The position numbers and the translations under genes are program-made. Below, piece by piece: positions 20,881-31,739 of a stretch of DNA of 64,000 bases. The notes beneath the pieces are model-generated. The model was given only the letters and a program-made list of their open reading frames with translations, was not told the origin of the DNA and did not search any database. The stretch comes from Prorocentrum cordatum (Eukaryota > Sar > Dinophyceae > Prorocentrales > Prorocentraceae), in the NCBI GenBank assembly GCA_963575745.1, contig CAUYUJ010003058.1:433698-497697 (forward strand), given 5' to 3'. Each line of letters starts with the position of its first letter. Position 1 is the first letter of the stretch.

Positions 20881-22700
20881 TCATGGCGGCGATGGCAGCG
20901 ACGTCGGCGATGGCGGCGCCGCGCCGGCCCTCCTGCGCCGCCGCCGCGCCGCGTCGACCCGACTCAGGGCTGGCACTTCGCGAATCATCGGCCCGCGCGA
21001 GCTGGGCGGAGCCTGGGCCTGCACCTCCGTTTCTGCGTTTCGCCCTCACCGCTGCGCCCGCTTGGATCGAAGTGCGCGCCCTTTGCGAAATCATACCTCG
21101 CGCGGCCTGCCTGCGCGCTGGATGCCGAGCGCGCCGCGCCAGCGGCATTTCCAAACGCTAGCTCGGCGCTCCCCTGGGCGACGGCCAGGCTGAGTTACGC
21201 GTCTCTGGCCGCTGGGCCGGCCGCGGCGCTGCAGCCGCGCCGCGCGCGCCACTCGCAACCGCTGGGCCTCCGCGCCCGGGGGCTTGCCCGGCAGTGCCCA
21301 GGCCCCCCCGCCGCCGGGCAGTAGAGACCCAGGCTTGCGAAACTGCCCGTGCTACCGTTGCGCCGCAAGCGCGCGCGCTCGCATGCGCCGCCGCTGCGAA
21401 GCGGGGGCCCCTTCCAGAGGCGCATGTGCCACGCGGCCCCCGGGCGTGGAACGAGACGAACTCGTTCTGCGAAATGCGGGTGATAATTCGGCGGGCACCG
21501 ACGTCGCGCCGCCGCAGACGACCGCCTGTGAGGCGCCCGATTGCGACGGGCGAGTCCGGCCCACATTCGGGCCTTCACGCGCGCCCGCCTCGGAGGAGTG
21601 CACGACTGCTCTGCTGCAGAACGGTGACTTCGGCAAAACTGGTGCGGGGCGAAGCCAACCGGCAATTTCGCGAGGATTGGGCGGGCGCGAGCGTTTACCG
21701 AAACGCGCGGACTCGTTGCCCGATTCATAGCCATCCCCATTTGGAGGCGCGGGCGGGCACCAGAGGCTGCTATCGCCGCGGTCGCCTCAGCGGGCCTGCC
21801 CACTGGCCGCGCCAGGCCTCGCGGCGCGCGCCCGACGCGATCGGGCACGCGGCGATCTGCGCGCCCCAGTTCGGACAGTTCCACGTCAACGAGCCCAGAC
21901 ATCACCAATCGCAGCTCAACTTGCCGGTGCACTTACATGGCGGTGGCAGAGCCTGCCGCTGGCAGTGCCGAGCGCTGGGCCGGCGGCGCAAAGGCGCTGG
22001 CCATTGGCGGTGGCGCGCCCCGACCGGCATCGCCAAAACAGCCGCGCCGGTAGCGCGGCTGTGGTGCCAGCGGTGGCAGTGGCAGCAGAGGTGCGCATTA
22101 ATGGCGGTCGCGATGGCGAGGCGGCAGCGACGCTGACAATGACGACGATGACAATGACGACGCTGCTGCTGGACCGCTGATGGTCACTGCTGCTGGCGCT
22201 CGCGATGCAACGGCGGCAGGGGCGGTGGTGGGCGCGGTGGTGTGAGGCGGTGCTGACGGGGGCGATGGTGGCGGGGGTGGTGCTGTCATATGGTCTCTCG
22301 CGGTTGCTGCTAGCGGTGGCGGCGGTGGTCGCCGCCGATGGCGGTTGCGCTGGCGGCAGAGGCGGCGGTGGCCAGAGCGCCACGCCCGCAGCAGTGGCAT
22401 GGGCGAAGCGATGTGACACTATTTTTTTGGGCTACATGCTGGTGAGCCATGGCGCGATGCCAGCGTCACTCGGTTGCGGGCCCACTCCTACGCTATGCCG
22501 AACGCCCTAGGCGCTGGCGCGCGCTCTTGCGTCTCCGCACCTGAGGAAAACACCTTTGCGGCAACCCCGCTCGCGCTCGCATGCCCCGCGTGCCCTACCC
22601 CTCGCACTCGCCGCCGGCTTCGCGCTGGCAGACCTGGCGACTTGCGGCGCGCGCGCCCGCTGGGGGAGCCGGAGCCGCCGCGGCGTTGGCGACGGAGGCC
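20881..22700. other. Very GC-rich region, no certain gene
   Basis: Long frames are open on both strands because of GC content, including a 245-codon - frame at 21,932-21,195 and a 280-codon + frame at 21,294-22,136. Around 22,080-22,400 GGCGGT/GGTGGC triplet repeats dominate. No domain is recognisable. Exon pieces of a - strand gene may be present, as in the 22.7-25.9 kb stretch that follows. Confidence 0.3.
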
Positions 22701-22715
22701 CCGAGATCAAGCGCC

Positions 22716-23270
22716 TCAAGTTCGGTGCCCTTTCCTCCGACAAGTGTGGCCCCCTTTTGCTGATGCTGGCGACGGGGCCGCTTCCGCGTCTGCAACCGCT
22801 GCGACCGATCTCCCCTCGGCCTTCATATTTGCCGCAAGCTGGTGCGCCTCGTCCTGCGACGCCATCTGCGCGTGGTCCGCGGGAACGGCCCGCCCTGGAG
22901 GCTTCGCGCCCACTGCCGAAACCATGACCAGGACAACCTCCTTGTCGAGGCGGTGCGCCAGCGTCCCCTTGAAGTCGGAGTAGCCCACGAGAGTGATCGC
23001 GATTGCCGGGTCGCTCAGAAGGCACCGGGCGTCCGTGGATGTGATTTTGAGCACTTGCTGCGGCGTCGGAAGCGACTCGTCGCCGCTTTCGCAGTCAGTC
23101 ACTTGGGCGCCGCCGACTGGCCGCAACGCCCGGCGGGCGCCAGGAAGCGCGCCGTTGCCCCGCGCAAGGGCCATGCCGATCAGCGGGGCATCGCGGAGCC
23201 GAGGCGATTGGCCGGGGCGCGCGACGCCGCCGGAAATATCGCGCGGGCCCGTGCTGACGCGCGTGGCCCT
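22716..23270 (-). CDS. Probable exon of an unassigned protein
   Basis: The - frame reads as normal protein for about 150 residues: DISGGVARPGQSPRLRDAPL, LPTPQQVLKITSTDARCLLS, DPAIAITLVGYSDFKGTLAH, RLDKEVVLVMVSAVGAKPPG and HAQMASQDEAHQLAANMKAE, then a basic tail CRRKGHRT and stop at 22,716. Balanced composition and an alternating hydrophobic pattern contrast with the GC-noise frames nearby. An in-frame ATG lies at 23,174, but the frame stays open upstream. It is probably continuous with the next segment through a frame change near 23,340-23,380. Family not recognised. Confidence 0.42.
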   Translation of the reverse strand, partial: RATRVSTGPRDISGGVARPGQSPRLRDAPLIGMALARGNGALPGARRALRPVGGAQVTDCESGDESLPTPQQVLKITSTDARCLLSDPAIAITLVGYSDFKGTLAHRLDKEVVLVMVSAVGAKPPGRAVPADHAQMASQDEAHQLAANMKAEGRSVAAVADAEAAPSPASAKGGHTCRRKGHRT

Positions 23271-23287
23271 GGCAGAGACGACCGCGT

Positions 23288-23809
23288 TCAGCGGCGCGAT
23301 CTCCGCGACCGCCCTCGTCGCGCAAGGCGCCGCGAATGTTCGGGCGGCGCCGCGCGGTCGTCAGAGACTGGGCGCGGGCGCGCCCCCTCAACTCCTACTT
23401 CCGCGGCGCGGCCGAACAAGATCGGCACGGCGGCGCGCGCCGCGTCGACGTCCGCGCCGCCGGTCCGGCCGCGAAGCGGGCGGGTCTCGACGAGAGGGCG
23501 CCCGCCCGCGGCAGAGAACAGGCCGTCCTCCATCGGCTGCCCCGGCACGCAGCGGTTGATCTGGAATGCGATCGGCGCCCCTGTAGCACTGCATCGCCCA
23601 GCGCCGCAGCTCAGGTCGGAAGAGCCCCACCAGCTACCAATTCTGCAAGGGCCCTGCCTGGCGCGGAAGTGGCCGCGACCGCTTCGGCGGCCGCGGCGGG
23701 CGCGCCCGAGCTTATTACACTGAGTTTGCTGCCTGGGCGCCATCGGCGCACGCGTGAGCTCTGGGCCACATGTGCAACCTGACTTTGCAATTTTCCACCG
23801 TCGCGGCAC
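23288..23809 (-). CDS. Probable upstream exon of the same unassigned gene
   Basis: The - frame contains SSDLSCGAGRCSATGAPIAF, QINRCVPGQPMEDGLFSAAG and ADVDAARAAVPILFGRAAEV before drifting into Arg-rich noise. It ends about 20 bases from where the 22.7-23.3 kb frame becomes good, so a frameshift or unrecognised small intron probably joins them. Further upstream (23,980-23,610) coding-like bits in two other frames suggest more exons or decay. No function can be given. Confidence 0.33.
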   Translation of the reverse strand: MPRRWKIAKSGCTCGPELTRAPMAPRQQTQCNKLGRARRGRRSGRGHFRARQGPCRIGSWWGSSDLSCGAGRCSATGAPIAFQINRCVPGQPMEDGLFSAAGGRPLVETRPLRGRTGGADVDAARAAVPILFGRAAEVGVEGARPRPVSDDRAAPPEHSRRLARRGRSRRSRR

Positions 23810-23979
23810 AGCTGACGACGGCCGCGCCGACCCCCGCCTCTATGCGAGCCAGGTCGCGGCGGGTGCTTCCCCTCGCACACGCAGCAACTCTGCTGCCGAC
23901 GCCGCCCGAGAACGTCATTTCCGAGACTTGGCGGGTCGGTTGTTTTTGTGGCTATTTCCTTATGAATGATGAGACCCAT

Positions 23980-25070
23980 GAGTTTCCCGCAGAAGTCAAA
24001 TGTCCCACTGAAGGGCGCGGCAGGGCCTGCGCGATGGAGCGCCCGCGCGACTCTCTCGATGTCGAGCGCAACCTATAATCCGCCAGCAGGGCAAGTGCAA
24101 GCAGCGTGAAACTCGGACGTGGCCTCTTGCAGTGGCGCGGGGGCTTTCAGCAGGAAGACAGCCTTCAGCGGGCACCCTTTCTCATCCGGCATTCCCTCGG
24201 CATCGAACGCCGGCGCTGCGATGTCCCGCGCGCTGTTGCTGACGAGCGCTGTTTCCGCAGTGGAAGCGGCCCGGCGATGCTTGAATTCAAGGGGGGCGAG
24301 GCCAGTCATCTATTGAGACGGGTCCGGCGATGCCAGCGCGCGTTCGGCGCTCCCCCCTGAATTGTCTCGCCGCGCGATTGAAAACTGTAGCCCTTGCCTT
24401 TTGGGTCAATCGCGCGAGCGCGCGGTTTTGCATGCTTCCCCGCACTCGCGTTCATGTTCTTAAGTGTTTCCACATTATTGGAGAGCGTGGCCGTTTGCAG
24501 CTGCGGCGGTGGCAGAGCCCGCCGCCCCCGCCGATGCGCGCTGGCAGCGGCGGCAATAGATGCAGCAGTTGGCAGCTGCGATCACTGAGACGAGACTGCT
24601 GCGGATAGCGGCGGCAGAGTGCGATGGCGGCGGGCGAGCGCAACGCAGTGGCGAACGCAACGCAACGACAACAGCGCGGCAACGCAGCGGCAACAGAATG
24701 GCAACAGCGCGGAGACAAAACGTCTGGAGAGCGGAAACATGTGGCACTTATTTGCTCGGCTCCGCATTCGCGGTTGTAGGCGGAAGTAGGTGGCGCGGAT
24801 TCCCCCGCCCCGTGATTTAGGGCGGCGGGCCAGCCGCCCTCCGCGCGCGCAGTGGCAACGATCTTTTTAAGACGAATGTCCGCGGCACCAGGGCGAGGGC
24901 CTCATTTTGAAAACCCACCGCCGTCCAGCCGCGCATCTCTGGCAAGCTGTTGAAGCGAATGTACGCGCTGGGCTTGCGGCGGGAACAAGTGGGGATCAGC
25001 GATGGCACGGCGCATTTTTCCCGTTCTTTCCGCGGGCCCCGGCGCTCCCGCCACGCGCGCAAAAGGGTTC
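23980..25070. other. No clear gene
   Basis: GC-rich with short frames. Around 24,560-24,730 simple AACGCAACG/GCGGCAACAG repeats occur. Confidence 0.35.
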
Positions 25071-25075
25071 CGCGG

Positions 25076-25885
25076 CTAACCCTGCGTTGCATCGAATGCA
25101 CCGCGCGTCGATCCCATCGGGGATTGTCGAGCCTGGCCCGAGCGATTGCCGGGCCAGTCTTTGCATTCGCGGCAATGCATCCACCTCCACTCCCCCTCGC
25201 TGGGCTCCGAGACCCGCCGCCCATGTCCATCTGGGCAGTGCTCGTTGTGGCCCCAGTCCTCGTCGATCACGTCGCACTACCTCTCGGCCGCGGCTCCTCT
25301 CGCGCTGGCCTGAGCGGCGGCGGCGCCTGCGCCCGCGCCCGTGGGCGAGCCTGACGCCGCAGCGCCACTTCCTGCTGCTCCACCTGCAGGCCGTTCAGAT
25401 TCCGCAGGAGTGGCAGACCCGGCCGCGGCGCTAGCAGAACCCGGTGCCGCGCTGGCCTGCGACGGATCCTGCAGCGTCGCCCCTTTCCGGCGCACCCAGG
25501 CGACGATCGCCCCCTCCCCGTCGAGGCCCAGCTGCCACGCAAACTCCCGGTGGCGGCCCAGACAAGGTTTCAGCTGACCACGGAGTAGCAGTCTGTCCAG
25601 GCGCGAGTGCATGTGCTCAGCGCCCGGCGGCAGCCCCAGCCGCTCGCGGCCGATCCAGACCGAATCAAACGAACCGCCGCTCGCGTGCAAGATGTCCTGG
25701 ATCACGTCTGCCATTCGCGCGACGTCGTCGCCGTCTCCATGCCGGCATCGCGGCGCCGCGCCAGCGCGTGCACTGGCAGAGCCTGGCGCGTTGCGCCGAC
25801 GCCCGGCAGCCCCGCCGCCGACGCGGGCGGCTCGATCGCCCAGCGCTTCGGGCGTTGGACAACTTGAGACGCATCTAAGGTGCAT
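25076..25885 (-). pseudogene. Coding region with Ala-rich linker and Cys/His cluster, one in-frame stop
   Basis: A single - frame runs from about 25,885 to 25,076 and is broken only by TAG at 25,279-25,277. The first part is convincing protein (ARMADVIQDILHASGGSFDS, WIGRERLGLPPGAEHMHSRL, QLKPCLGRHREFAWQLGLDG), then an Ala/Ser/Pro linker including AAPGSASAAAGSATPAE. After the stop come DVIDEDWGHNEHCPDGH and EWRWMHCRECKDWPG, whose Cys/His spacing suggests a zinc-binding module. The stop could mark a recent pseudogene, a sequencing error or an intron edge. The N-terminus lies within about 65 bases of the TIR at 25,948, so the transposable block may have cut this gene. Family not recognised. Confidence 0.45.
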
Positions 25886-25947
25886 GCAGACCTGATGTAA
25901 TTCCCAGATGCCGCCCAGAATCTCCCGAAAATCCTGATAACCATGAG

Positions 25948-25968
25948 CTTCCTTTCTGCGCTAATTAG
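25948..25968 (+). repeat. Left terminal inverted repeat
   Basis: Pattern CTTCCT-TT-CTGCGC-T-AATTAG. It matches the reverse complement of 36,340-36,360 at 18 of 21 positions. The outer CTTCCT..CTG part is not found with the other CTAATTAG copies. Confidence 0.55.
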
Positions 25969-26150
25969 TTTCCCATCGCTAATTGGCGCAGATACGTATA
26001 TGAATATACACGAATTAGCGCTGTCAATCTTAATTAGCGAGTAGTCAGCTCTAACATTAACGGGTGCGCGCTAATTAGCAAGTGTACGCGCTAATCATAG
26101 CTTGTTGAATTAGCGAGTAGCACGCGTTAATTAGCGCGCGTGGTTTAGCG
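25958..26150. repeat. Left subterminal CTAATTAGCG cluster
   Basis: About nine copies of (GCG)CTAATTAGCG or partial forms (GCTAATTGGCG, GAATTAGCGCTG, TTAATTAGCGAG, GCGCTAATTAGC, GCGCTAATCATAG, GAATTAGCGAG, GTTAATTAGCGCG). The full form GCGCTAATTAGCGC is a perfect palindrome, typical of a protein-binding site. Confidence 0.7.
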
Positions 26151-26286
26151 CGGACGACGTCGCTTTCGACCATTCGCGCGCTTTTTTTTTCGCCGTTGTA
26201 ACCGTGAGCGCGGTACCGAAGTCCGTGATGTTTATTCATGCCCATAGATATAATTCCCACAAAGGCACGCATGCAAGAAGACAGGG

Positions 26287-26350
26287 CCAGCAGAGAGAGA
26301 GAGAGAGAGAGAGAAGAAACGAGGAGATATAAATAAAGAGCAGGACGACC

Positions 26351-26405
<55 letters not shown>

Positions 26406-26410
26406 AGAGG
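26287..26410. repeat. (GA)n microsatellites
   Basis: Two GA runs, about 26,287-26,318 and 26,355-26,410, downstream of the last gene of the block. A G tract follows, then an inverted pair AGCCGCC...GGCGGCT (26,437-26,455) before a T tract, which could act in RNA 3'-end formation. Confidence 0.8.
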
Positions 26411-26481
26411 CAGAGAGCTAGGGGGGGTCATTCGCAGCCGCCTTCACAGGCGGCTCTTTTTTTTTCTTTTTCGCAGCAGCG

Positions 26482-28337
26482 CTATCGCACGCGAGCCAAA
26501 GGCTCCATGCGGAACTTGTCCATGACATTGGCGGAGAAGGCCTTTGTGGTCATCGGGGCGCCGCGCCTCCGTGAGATCTTGCTGACGGCCCCTCCAAAAT
26601 CCTCGTCGCTGTAAGTCCAGTTAGCTTTCGGGTCAGATTCCTGGGTGAGGTGCACGAAAAGATGGAGTTTGGGCTTGCACCTGAAGAATGCAGGGTGTCG
26701 CTGTGCGAGTGCGTCGTACAGGAGCACGAAGCGTTTGCCGTTCGTCGCCGTGGTGTCCCTCCTGAAAATAACAATTGTCCGCAAGGCCTCGTAACAATTA
26801 TGGAGGTGGTTCGTCGCTGCGAGAATTGTCTGCTCCAGTTCGCTGCCACCGCTGAACAGTCTGTTGCATTCCTCCCACGCCCAACCCTCCAGAGCCCTGC
26901 ACGCGCCCGCCATGGCCTTTAGTTTCGGGGCACTCCTGCGGCTTGCCTTTTTTTGATCATCAAGAGCGTCAGCTTGTGGAGCCTGTCGCCCGTCTTGTTC
27001 CTGTCGTAATAGGCTTGGATTGACGACCACATCCGGTTGAGGCGTTCGGCCCGGTTCCCGCCGCCATAGTATTTACTGTCACTTAGAAGGAACCACATCA
27101 CTGATCCGAACCAATCCAAAGCAACGCCCTGGTCCACACAACGCAACCAATCCACTCGAAACATGGAAAGGTCATCCGCGCAGGGTGCCGACAACAACGG
27201 CGACGGCACGCACCCGTTGCGCATGTTCCGAAGGATAAGTTCAGATTTGGGCAGCTGCGTCCTCCGCCATGGCGCGCCCCCCCGCGCGTCGCCAACCTGC
27301 GGGGGAAACAAATGCACGTAATCAGCCGCCTTCCGTGGCGCCCCGCCCACCGCGCCAACCCGCCCCCCTGCCCCGAGGGGCAGAGAAACGGGTCGGGAGG
27401 GCGCGGGCGGAAGAAAGGAAGCAATTCACGGTCAAACCGCGGGGCGCGGCGCCTGATCGGGCGTGCACGCGCGCAGCCAGCAACAGCCGCCCCCCTCGTT
27501 CCAAGCAGGGAGCCCGAACGTGCATTTGTAGCTCGCCCAATCTCCTCTGACACCCACCAGAACACCCCGGAAGCCCAACGGTTTGTCGGAGCGACGCTTG
27601 CGGTGCGAATCTGTCGCTTGCCAAGCGGCGCCATCGCGACGACACGGCGGAAAGGCACCGCGTGCCATTGCCGAGAGCGACCACCGCACGATCTCCATGC
27701 AGTCGTTGTACGTGTTTGAACTCATGCGGGATTTTGGAAAAGCTGCCACAGGAACCCGCAAAGTCGAGTTGTCACCACTCAGCCCTGGAAGATTCACTTG
27801 AACGAGTTCGGCTGAATCGCTCCTGTCGAAATTGTTGAGCACGCCATCAGTCCAGAGACCTACGGGTAAAAGGGTCTCTGCGCCCATCGCCGCCTGGCAT
27901 CGCAACAGATGTGTTTTCGCCTCGACGTCCAGACCTTCCGCATCAACGAATTTCGTCTCATCCGAAAACGAACATATGACTGAAAACATTTCGTGCGGCA
28001 GCAAAAAACACATATCTGAACGCACTTCTCTGTTCAGTTTCGGGTTCCACGTTCTCACCTTGGCCATGTATGTCGGCGGCCACTTGCACGCCTTCAGGAA
28101 ATTCCTCTTCAAATCTCTGGCGATGTTCTTGCCTTCGCCGCGTCGCACCGCGGCGGTGGTGAGATCGCCGAACTGACCAGGGAGCAATTGGCCAAGCGGC
28201 GCCAAGAATTTATGCCCGAGTTCCCGTGCTGACTGCCTGTTTTCGAGAAATGAATCCCTGATGGCGCCGCGCAGGCGCTTCGACGGGGAACCGTCGTCCT
28301 GCCTCGCCCACGATTGGCGCTTCTTCCCCTCGAGCAT
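26482..28337 (-). CDS. Dinoflagellate-expanded protein, possible transposase-like, two exons
   Basis: Exon 1 28,337-27,453 and exon 2 27,296-26,482, about 565 residues. Diagnostic stretches: VRGDWASYKCTFGLPAWNE and GCCWLRACTPDQ, then after the intron VGDARGGAPWRRTQLPKSE, FRVDWLRCVDQGVALDWFG, FVLLYDALAQRHPAFFRCKP, KLHLFVHLTQESDPKANWTY and SDEDFGGAVSKISRRRG. I recall this combination (GDW..., FGxPxWN..CW, VDWLH..DxG, KPKLH, WTYxDEDFGG) as a very large unannotated family in dinoflagellate genomes. The KPKLH...H and conserved acidic residues are reminiscent of some DNA transposases, but that is inference. A run of seven A on - (26,954-26,948) shifts the frame at MIKK; this is a sequencing error or a disabling mutation. 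Last gene of the four-gene block. Confidence 0.65.
27297..27452 (-). other. Intron, GC-AG, phase 0
   Basis: On -, exon 1 ends GATCAG and the intron starts GCGCCG; it ends TTTCCCCCGCAG before exon 2 GTTGGCGACG. Joining gives TPDQ|VGDARGG, restoring the continuity expected for the family. 156 bases. Confidence 0.65.
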
Positions 28338-29085
28338 GGGTTTACCCCAAAGCGGCGTGGAAAAGGAAGAGGCCTGAGCAGACGGCTACGGATCAGAAGA
28401 ACCAGCGAGCGACAGCTGGATTGCCCGCCCCCCTTGGTCTTGTCGACACGGCCAGCGCCGCGCATCCCGCCCCTCCCTGCCAACGCCAATGTCACGCTAT
28501 GCCTTCTTCATCGTCTCCCCGCCCTCCTCCAACCCCCACTTCTCCTCCTCCTCCTCCTCTTCCTCCTCCTGCTCCGCTACATTCTCTTCCTCCTCCTCCT
28601 CTTCCTACCTCCTCCTCCTCCAACTCGTCCTCCGTCCTTCCCCCCTTCCCCCGCCCCTCCTCCTCCTCCTCCTCGTCCTCCTCCTTCTCCTCCCCCATCT
28701 CCCTTCCTCCTTCTCCTCCTCCTCCCCCTCCTCCTCCTCCTGCTCGTCTTCTTCCTCTTCTTCCTCCTCCTTCTCCTCCTCCCCCCCTCGTCGCGATTCT
28801 GTTCTCGGCGGCGCCGCCTCCTATACGGGGGGCGTTTTTTTTGCGCAGGTCGGCAGGGGGTCTTTTTCTGGCGGCGGCGGCGGCGGCCGCGCCGGAACAC
28901 CTCTCCGCGGCGCGGCGGGCAGATACGGAAAGCATGGAAAATATTTATATGGAAATATGGAAAATACGAAGGAGCACAACATGACACGCTGCGTCGCTCC
29001 AGCATCGAGGCACCAAGACGCATGCGCTTGAAAGAAGCAGTGCAATCTGCGCGCTCAGACATCGCACCCCTGTGAACAACCGACT
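28338..29085. other. Intergenic, dominated by a (CTC)n tract
   Basis: 28,530-28,800 is CTC/CTT pyrimidine-rich on +, equal to GAG-rich on the gene strand. The rest is unique. Probably spacer between two - strand genes. Confidence 0.5.
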
Positions 29086-30550
29086 TCACGACGCCGCCTC
29101 GAAATGGCGCCCCCAACGCTTTTTCCCCTCCTTGAAACCCGCCATGTGTTGCTCACCCGCCTTCTTCGCATTCTGCAGCCGCTCGGTGATCTTCAGCGCG
29201 GCGTCGTCGTCATCCGACGCATCCACGGACGCAGCCTCTGCGAGCGAAGTCTCCGTATCCTCGAGAAATGCAGCCATGAGTTTCTGCGCCATGCCAATCT
29301 CGGTCTCGCGCTGCTCGTAGTGGCCGTCCTTCTTGCGCAGCATCGACGCTTTCGCCTTCAGCTGCAGGAGGGCGCCCTGGTTCTTGCGCAGCGTGGCCAA
29401 GATAATCCTGCAAGGAGAGGTTGGCGAAGGGGGGCATGAATGGAGATGAGAAGGGTGGTGGGGGGGCATGAGTAGGGAGGAAATGGCCCTGACGGGATGC
29501 ATCTCCTTTTTCAGTGTCTCGATGGCCACTGACTCAGCGATCGCGCCACGCGAAGAAGAAGATGCGCTCCCAGGGGCATCGGTGATCTTTTTGAGGGCGG
29601 AAACCGAGCTCAACATGTTTTTCCTCTCGTCGGTGCTGGTCATGGTCTTCGTCATGTTCCTGTAGAAGTGCTGCGATAATAACGGCTCCTCTTCGTCGAT
29701 GACACAGTGTGTTCTCGCCATCTGAGGGCCCGGGCCAAGAGCGATGTAATTTTGTTCTACCAAGCGAATGCACGCATCGCTGGCGCGCTGCTGTTGCGCC
29801 TGATCCATGGTGAGCACGTTCGCGTGGATGCCGTTGAACTCCAGGATTTTCGCCCTGGGCGACGTTAGGAATCATGGCGCGCCGACAACAGACGCCCCAA
29901 AATGATTGATTCATGCCGGAGGGGTGCGGTTTGCTTATCCACTTTCTCTGGCATTTTGAAAACAAAGTAATCAACTTCATTCCATCGCGATACAACCTCT
30001 CCACATTCATTCTAGCGTAGGTGGAGGGGGGGCACAAGGGCGAGACTGAAAGATGAAAAGGGCAGCGGCGGGAAGGCGGAGGACGAGGCGCGATAGTGGA
30101 GGGCGTAGGAGAGACGGGGGAGCGCACGATTGGATATCGTCGGCTGGAAAGCCTGGTGAACATGCCCTCCTGGTGGGAATGCGTCTCGCTCTCCTTCTTC
30201 TCGTGTGACTTAGTGCAAGAATGAACCCATTTCGAATTCTTGAAACCACCGTTGTTCTCCACATCAGCGATGAAACTGCGTCTGTCGCTGCTCCCGCCAG
30301 GCATTTCCAATCGTAAGTCTAAGGCCTTCTGAGCGTTAGCGCGGGACTCTTCGGTGGCACCCTTCCCGTGGTTCGTGGCATGGTAGCGGAGCGAGTTCTC
30401 GAAGCTCTTCACCGCTCCGGGATCAGCTGTCGCAACCTCCTGATCGGTCTCTGCAAGCGCCTGTTCCCGGTGGTCAGATGGCTTCTTCTCTTGTTTGGCC
30501 AGGAGCAGCTGGAACGTTTTGGCCGTCTCATTCTCGGGTTTCGGAGCCAT
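29086..30550 (-). CDS. Lys-rich coiled-coil protein of a dinoflagellate-specific family, at least two exons
   Basis: Exon 1 30,550-30,153 starts MAPKPENETAKTFQLLLAKQ and contains DPGAVKSFENSLRYHATNHG and GGFKNSKWVHSCTKSHEKKE; the KWV..xTK motif recurs in a dinoflagellate family I know only as uncharacterised. Exon 2 begins 29,854 (AKILEFNGIHANVLTMDQ, EEEPLLSQHFYRNMTKTMTS) and continues to LQLKAKASMLRKKDGHYEQR, a long coiled-coil-like C-terminus with an acidic ASVDASDDDDAALK and basic end, stop at 29,086. An 81-base in-frame segment (29,408-29,488, Pro/Ser/His-rich, ending TTGCAG) may be a second intron. Upstream, a different frame (about 30,715-30,560) encodes KRPAAAMPEDYDED and KRPAAAP, typical N-terminal motifs for such proteins, so the true start may lie there through an unseen intron or a frameshift. 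Function unknown. Confidence 0.6.
29855..30152 (-). other. Intron, GC-AG, phase 2
   Basis: Exon 1 ends TTCACCAG and the intron starts GCTTTCC; it ends GTCGCCCAG before GGCGAAAATC. The join T-R-A-K-I keeps both reading frames exactly. 298 bases. Confidence 0.65.
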
Positions 30551-30719
30551 TGATGGGGCGGCGCTGGCGGTGGAGATTCTGTTGCCGTGGGATGCGCAGG
30601 CGCTGCTTCAACTGGAGCCGCGGCGGGCCTCTTCAGCACTGGAGGATGCGCATCCTCGTCGTAATCCTCAGGCATCGCAGCTGCTGGCCTCTTGGCCACC
30701 ATATCTGCAAATCCGACGC

Positions 30720-31739
30720 GGATTGATGCTGCACGGGTGGGGAAGCTTGTAAGAAGAACGGTTGCGCAGATGCAGAGCGAAAATAACGTCATCGCTTGAA
30801 CCAGCAAACAGCTACAGACAAGTCGGAACGCTCAGAAAACGATTGCGGATGCCAGCGCCGCGATCAAGCGAAACGACGCACTGACGGACCACAACAGATT
30901 GCCTATTGCGCGCACCGTAAACCGTTGAGGAGGCGTATGGAGAAGGAAGCAATCAGCCAACTCAAAAACCAAGTCCACGAAACTCCGAGTGACGAAGGCG
31001 ATCGGACCGAGCCTATCAGGTATAAGCCGAATGAGCCACCACCATCATACCATACCATACCATACAGAATATCATATGATATTACATGTTGCTAATAAAC
31101 TGAACGGTGTGCATGCACACACCACTACACATGGTAAAATATTTTACACATAAAGTTTGTACTGCTTGGTTTGTGAAGTAAATTTTTAACTGGTGCAATC
31201 TTTTACTTGTATATTGGGCCCTCTCATGGTGGCGCGTAGGGTATCACGTTTGCTGACAGAGCAGAAACCGACTCCTTTGGAGAGAAAAGGGTAGGTTTCC
31301 ATAGCGGCAGGCGCTGTCTAGAAACGATACTCGTTTGTAGAATGATCGACGGAAAATGCAACGTGCAATTTAGATTCTGAAGCTATCCAGCATTTCACGC
31401 ACTGTTTCCCCTGAAAACGATGTGTTTTCAACCATGCGAAGCATTTGCCGTCAATCGTCTGCGATTTCTTCAGGAAAATCTTGCGTCGCACTTGAATCGC
31501 ATTTGGGTCTCTGCAACTCAAGCTGTGCGATCAGTTGCCCTGCTGCCTCCTTCTGGGGAGGCATACTACAATATGGCATGCAAAACTCTAACCATTCAAT
31601 CTGCAACTCTATCTCTGCCCTGCCCCGCCCCACTGCAGGTCCCATCGCGAGAGGGTGAGGGTTTATTTTCAGGCGCCGAAGGTGGCGAAGATTCAAGGGG
31701 CGCGCCCCCTTGATTCAGTGCAAACGGACATGGGAGCTC
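30720..31739. other. Intergenic, no gene seen
   Basis: Lower GC than its surroundings. It includes a short CATACCATACCATAC run near 31,045 and AT-rich sequence at 31,080-31,220. No coding signal on either strand. Confidence 0.5.

Noticed and set aside
28788-28806. Third SL-like sequence after a CTC tract (LVAILF in translation)
   Set aside because: Only about 10 of 15 positions match and an indel is needed; not distinguishable from chance.
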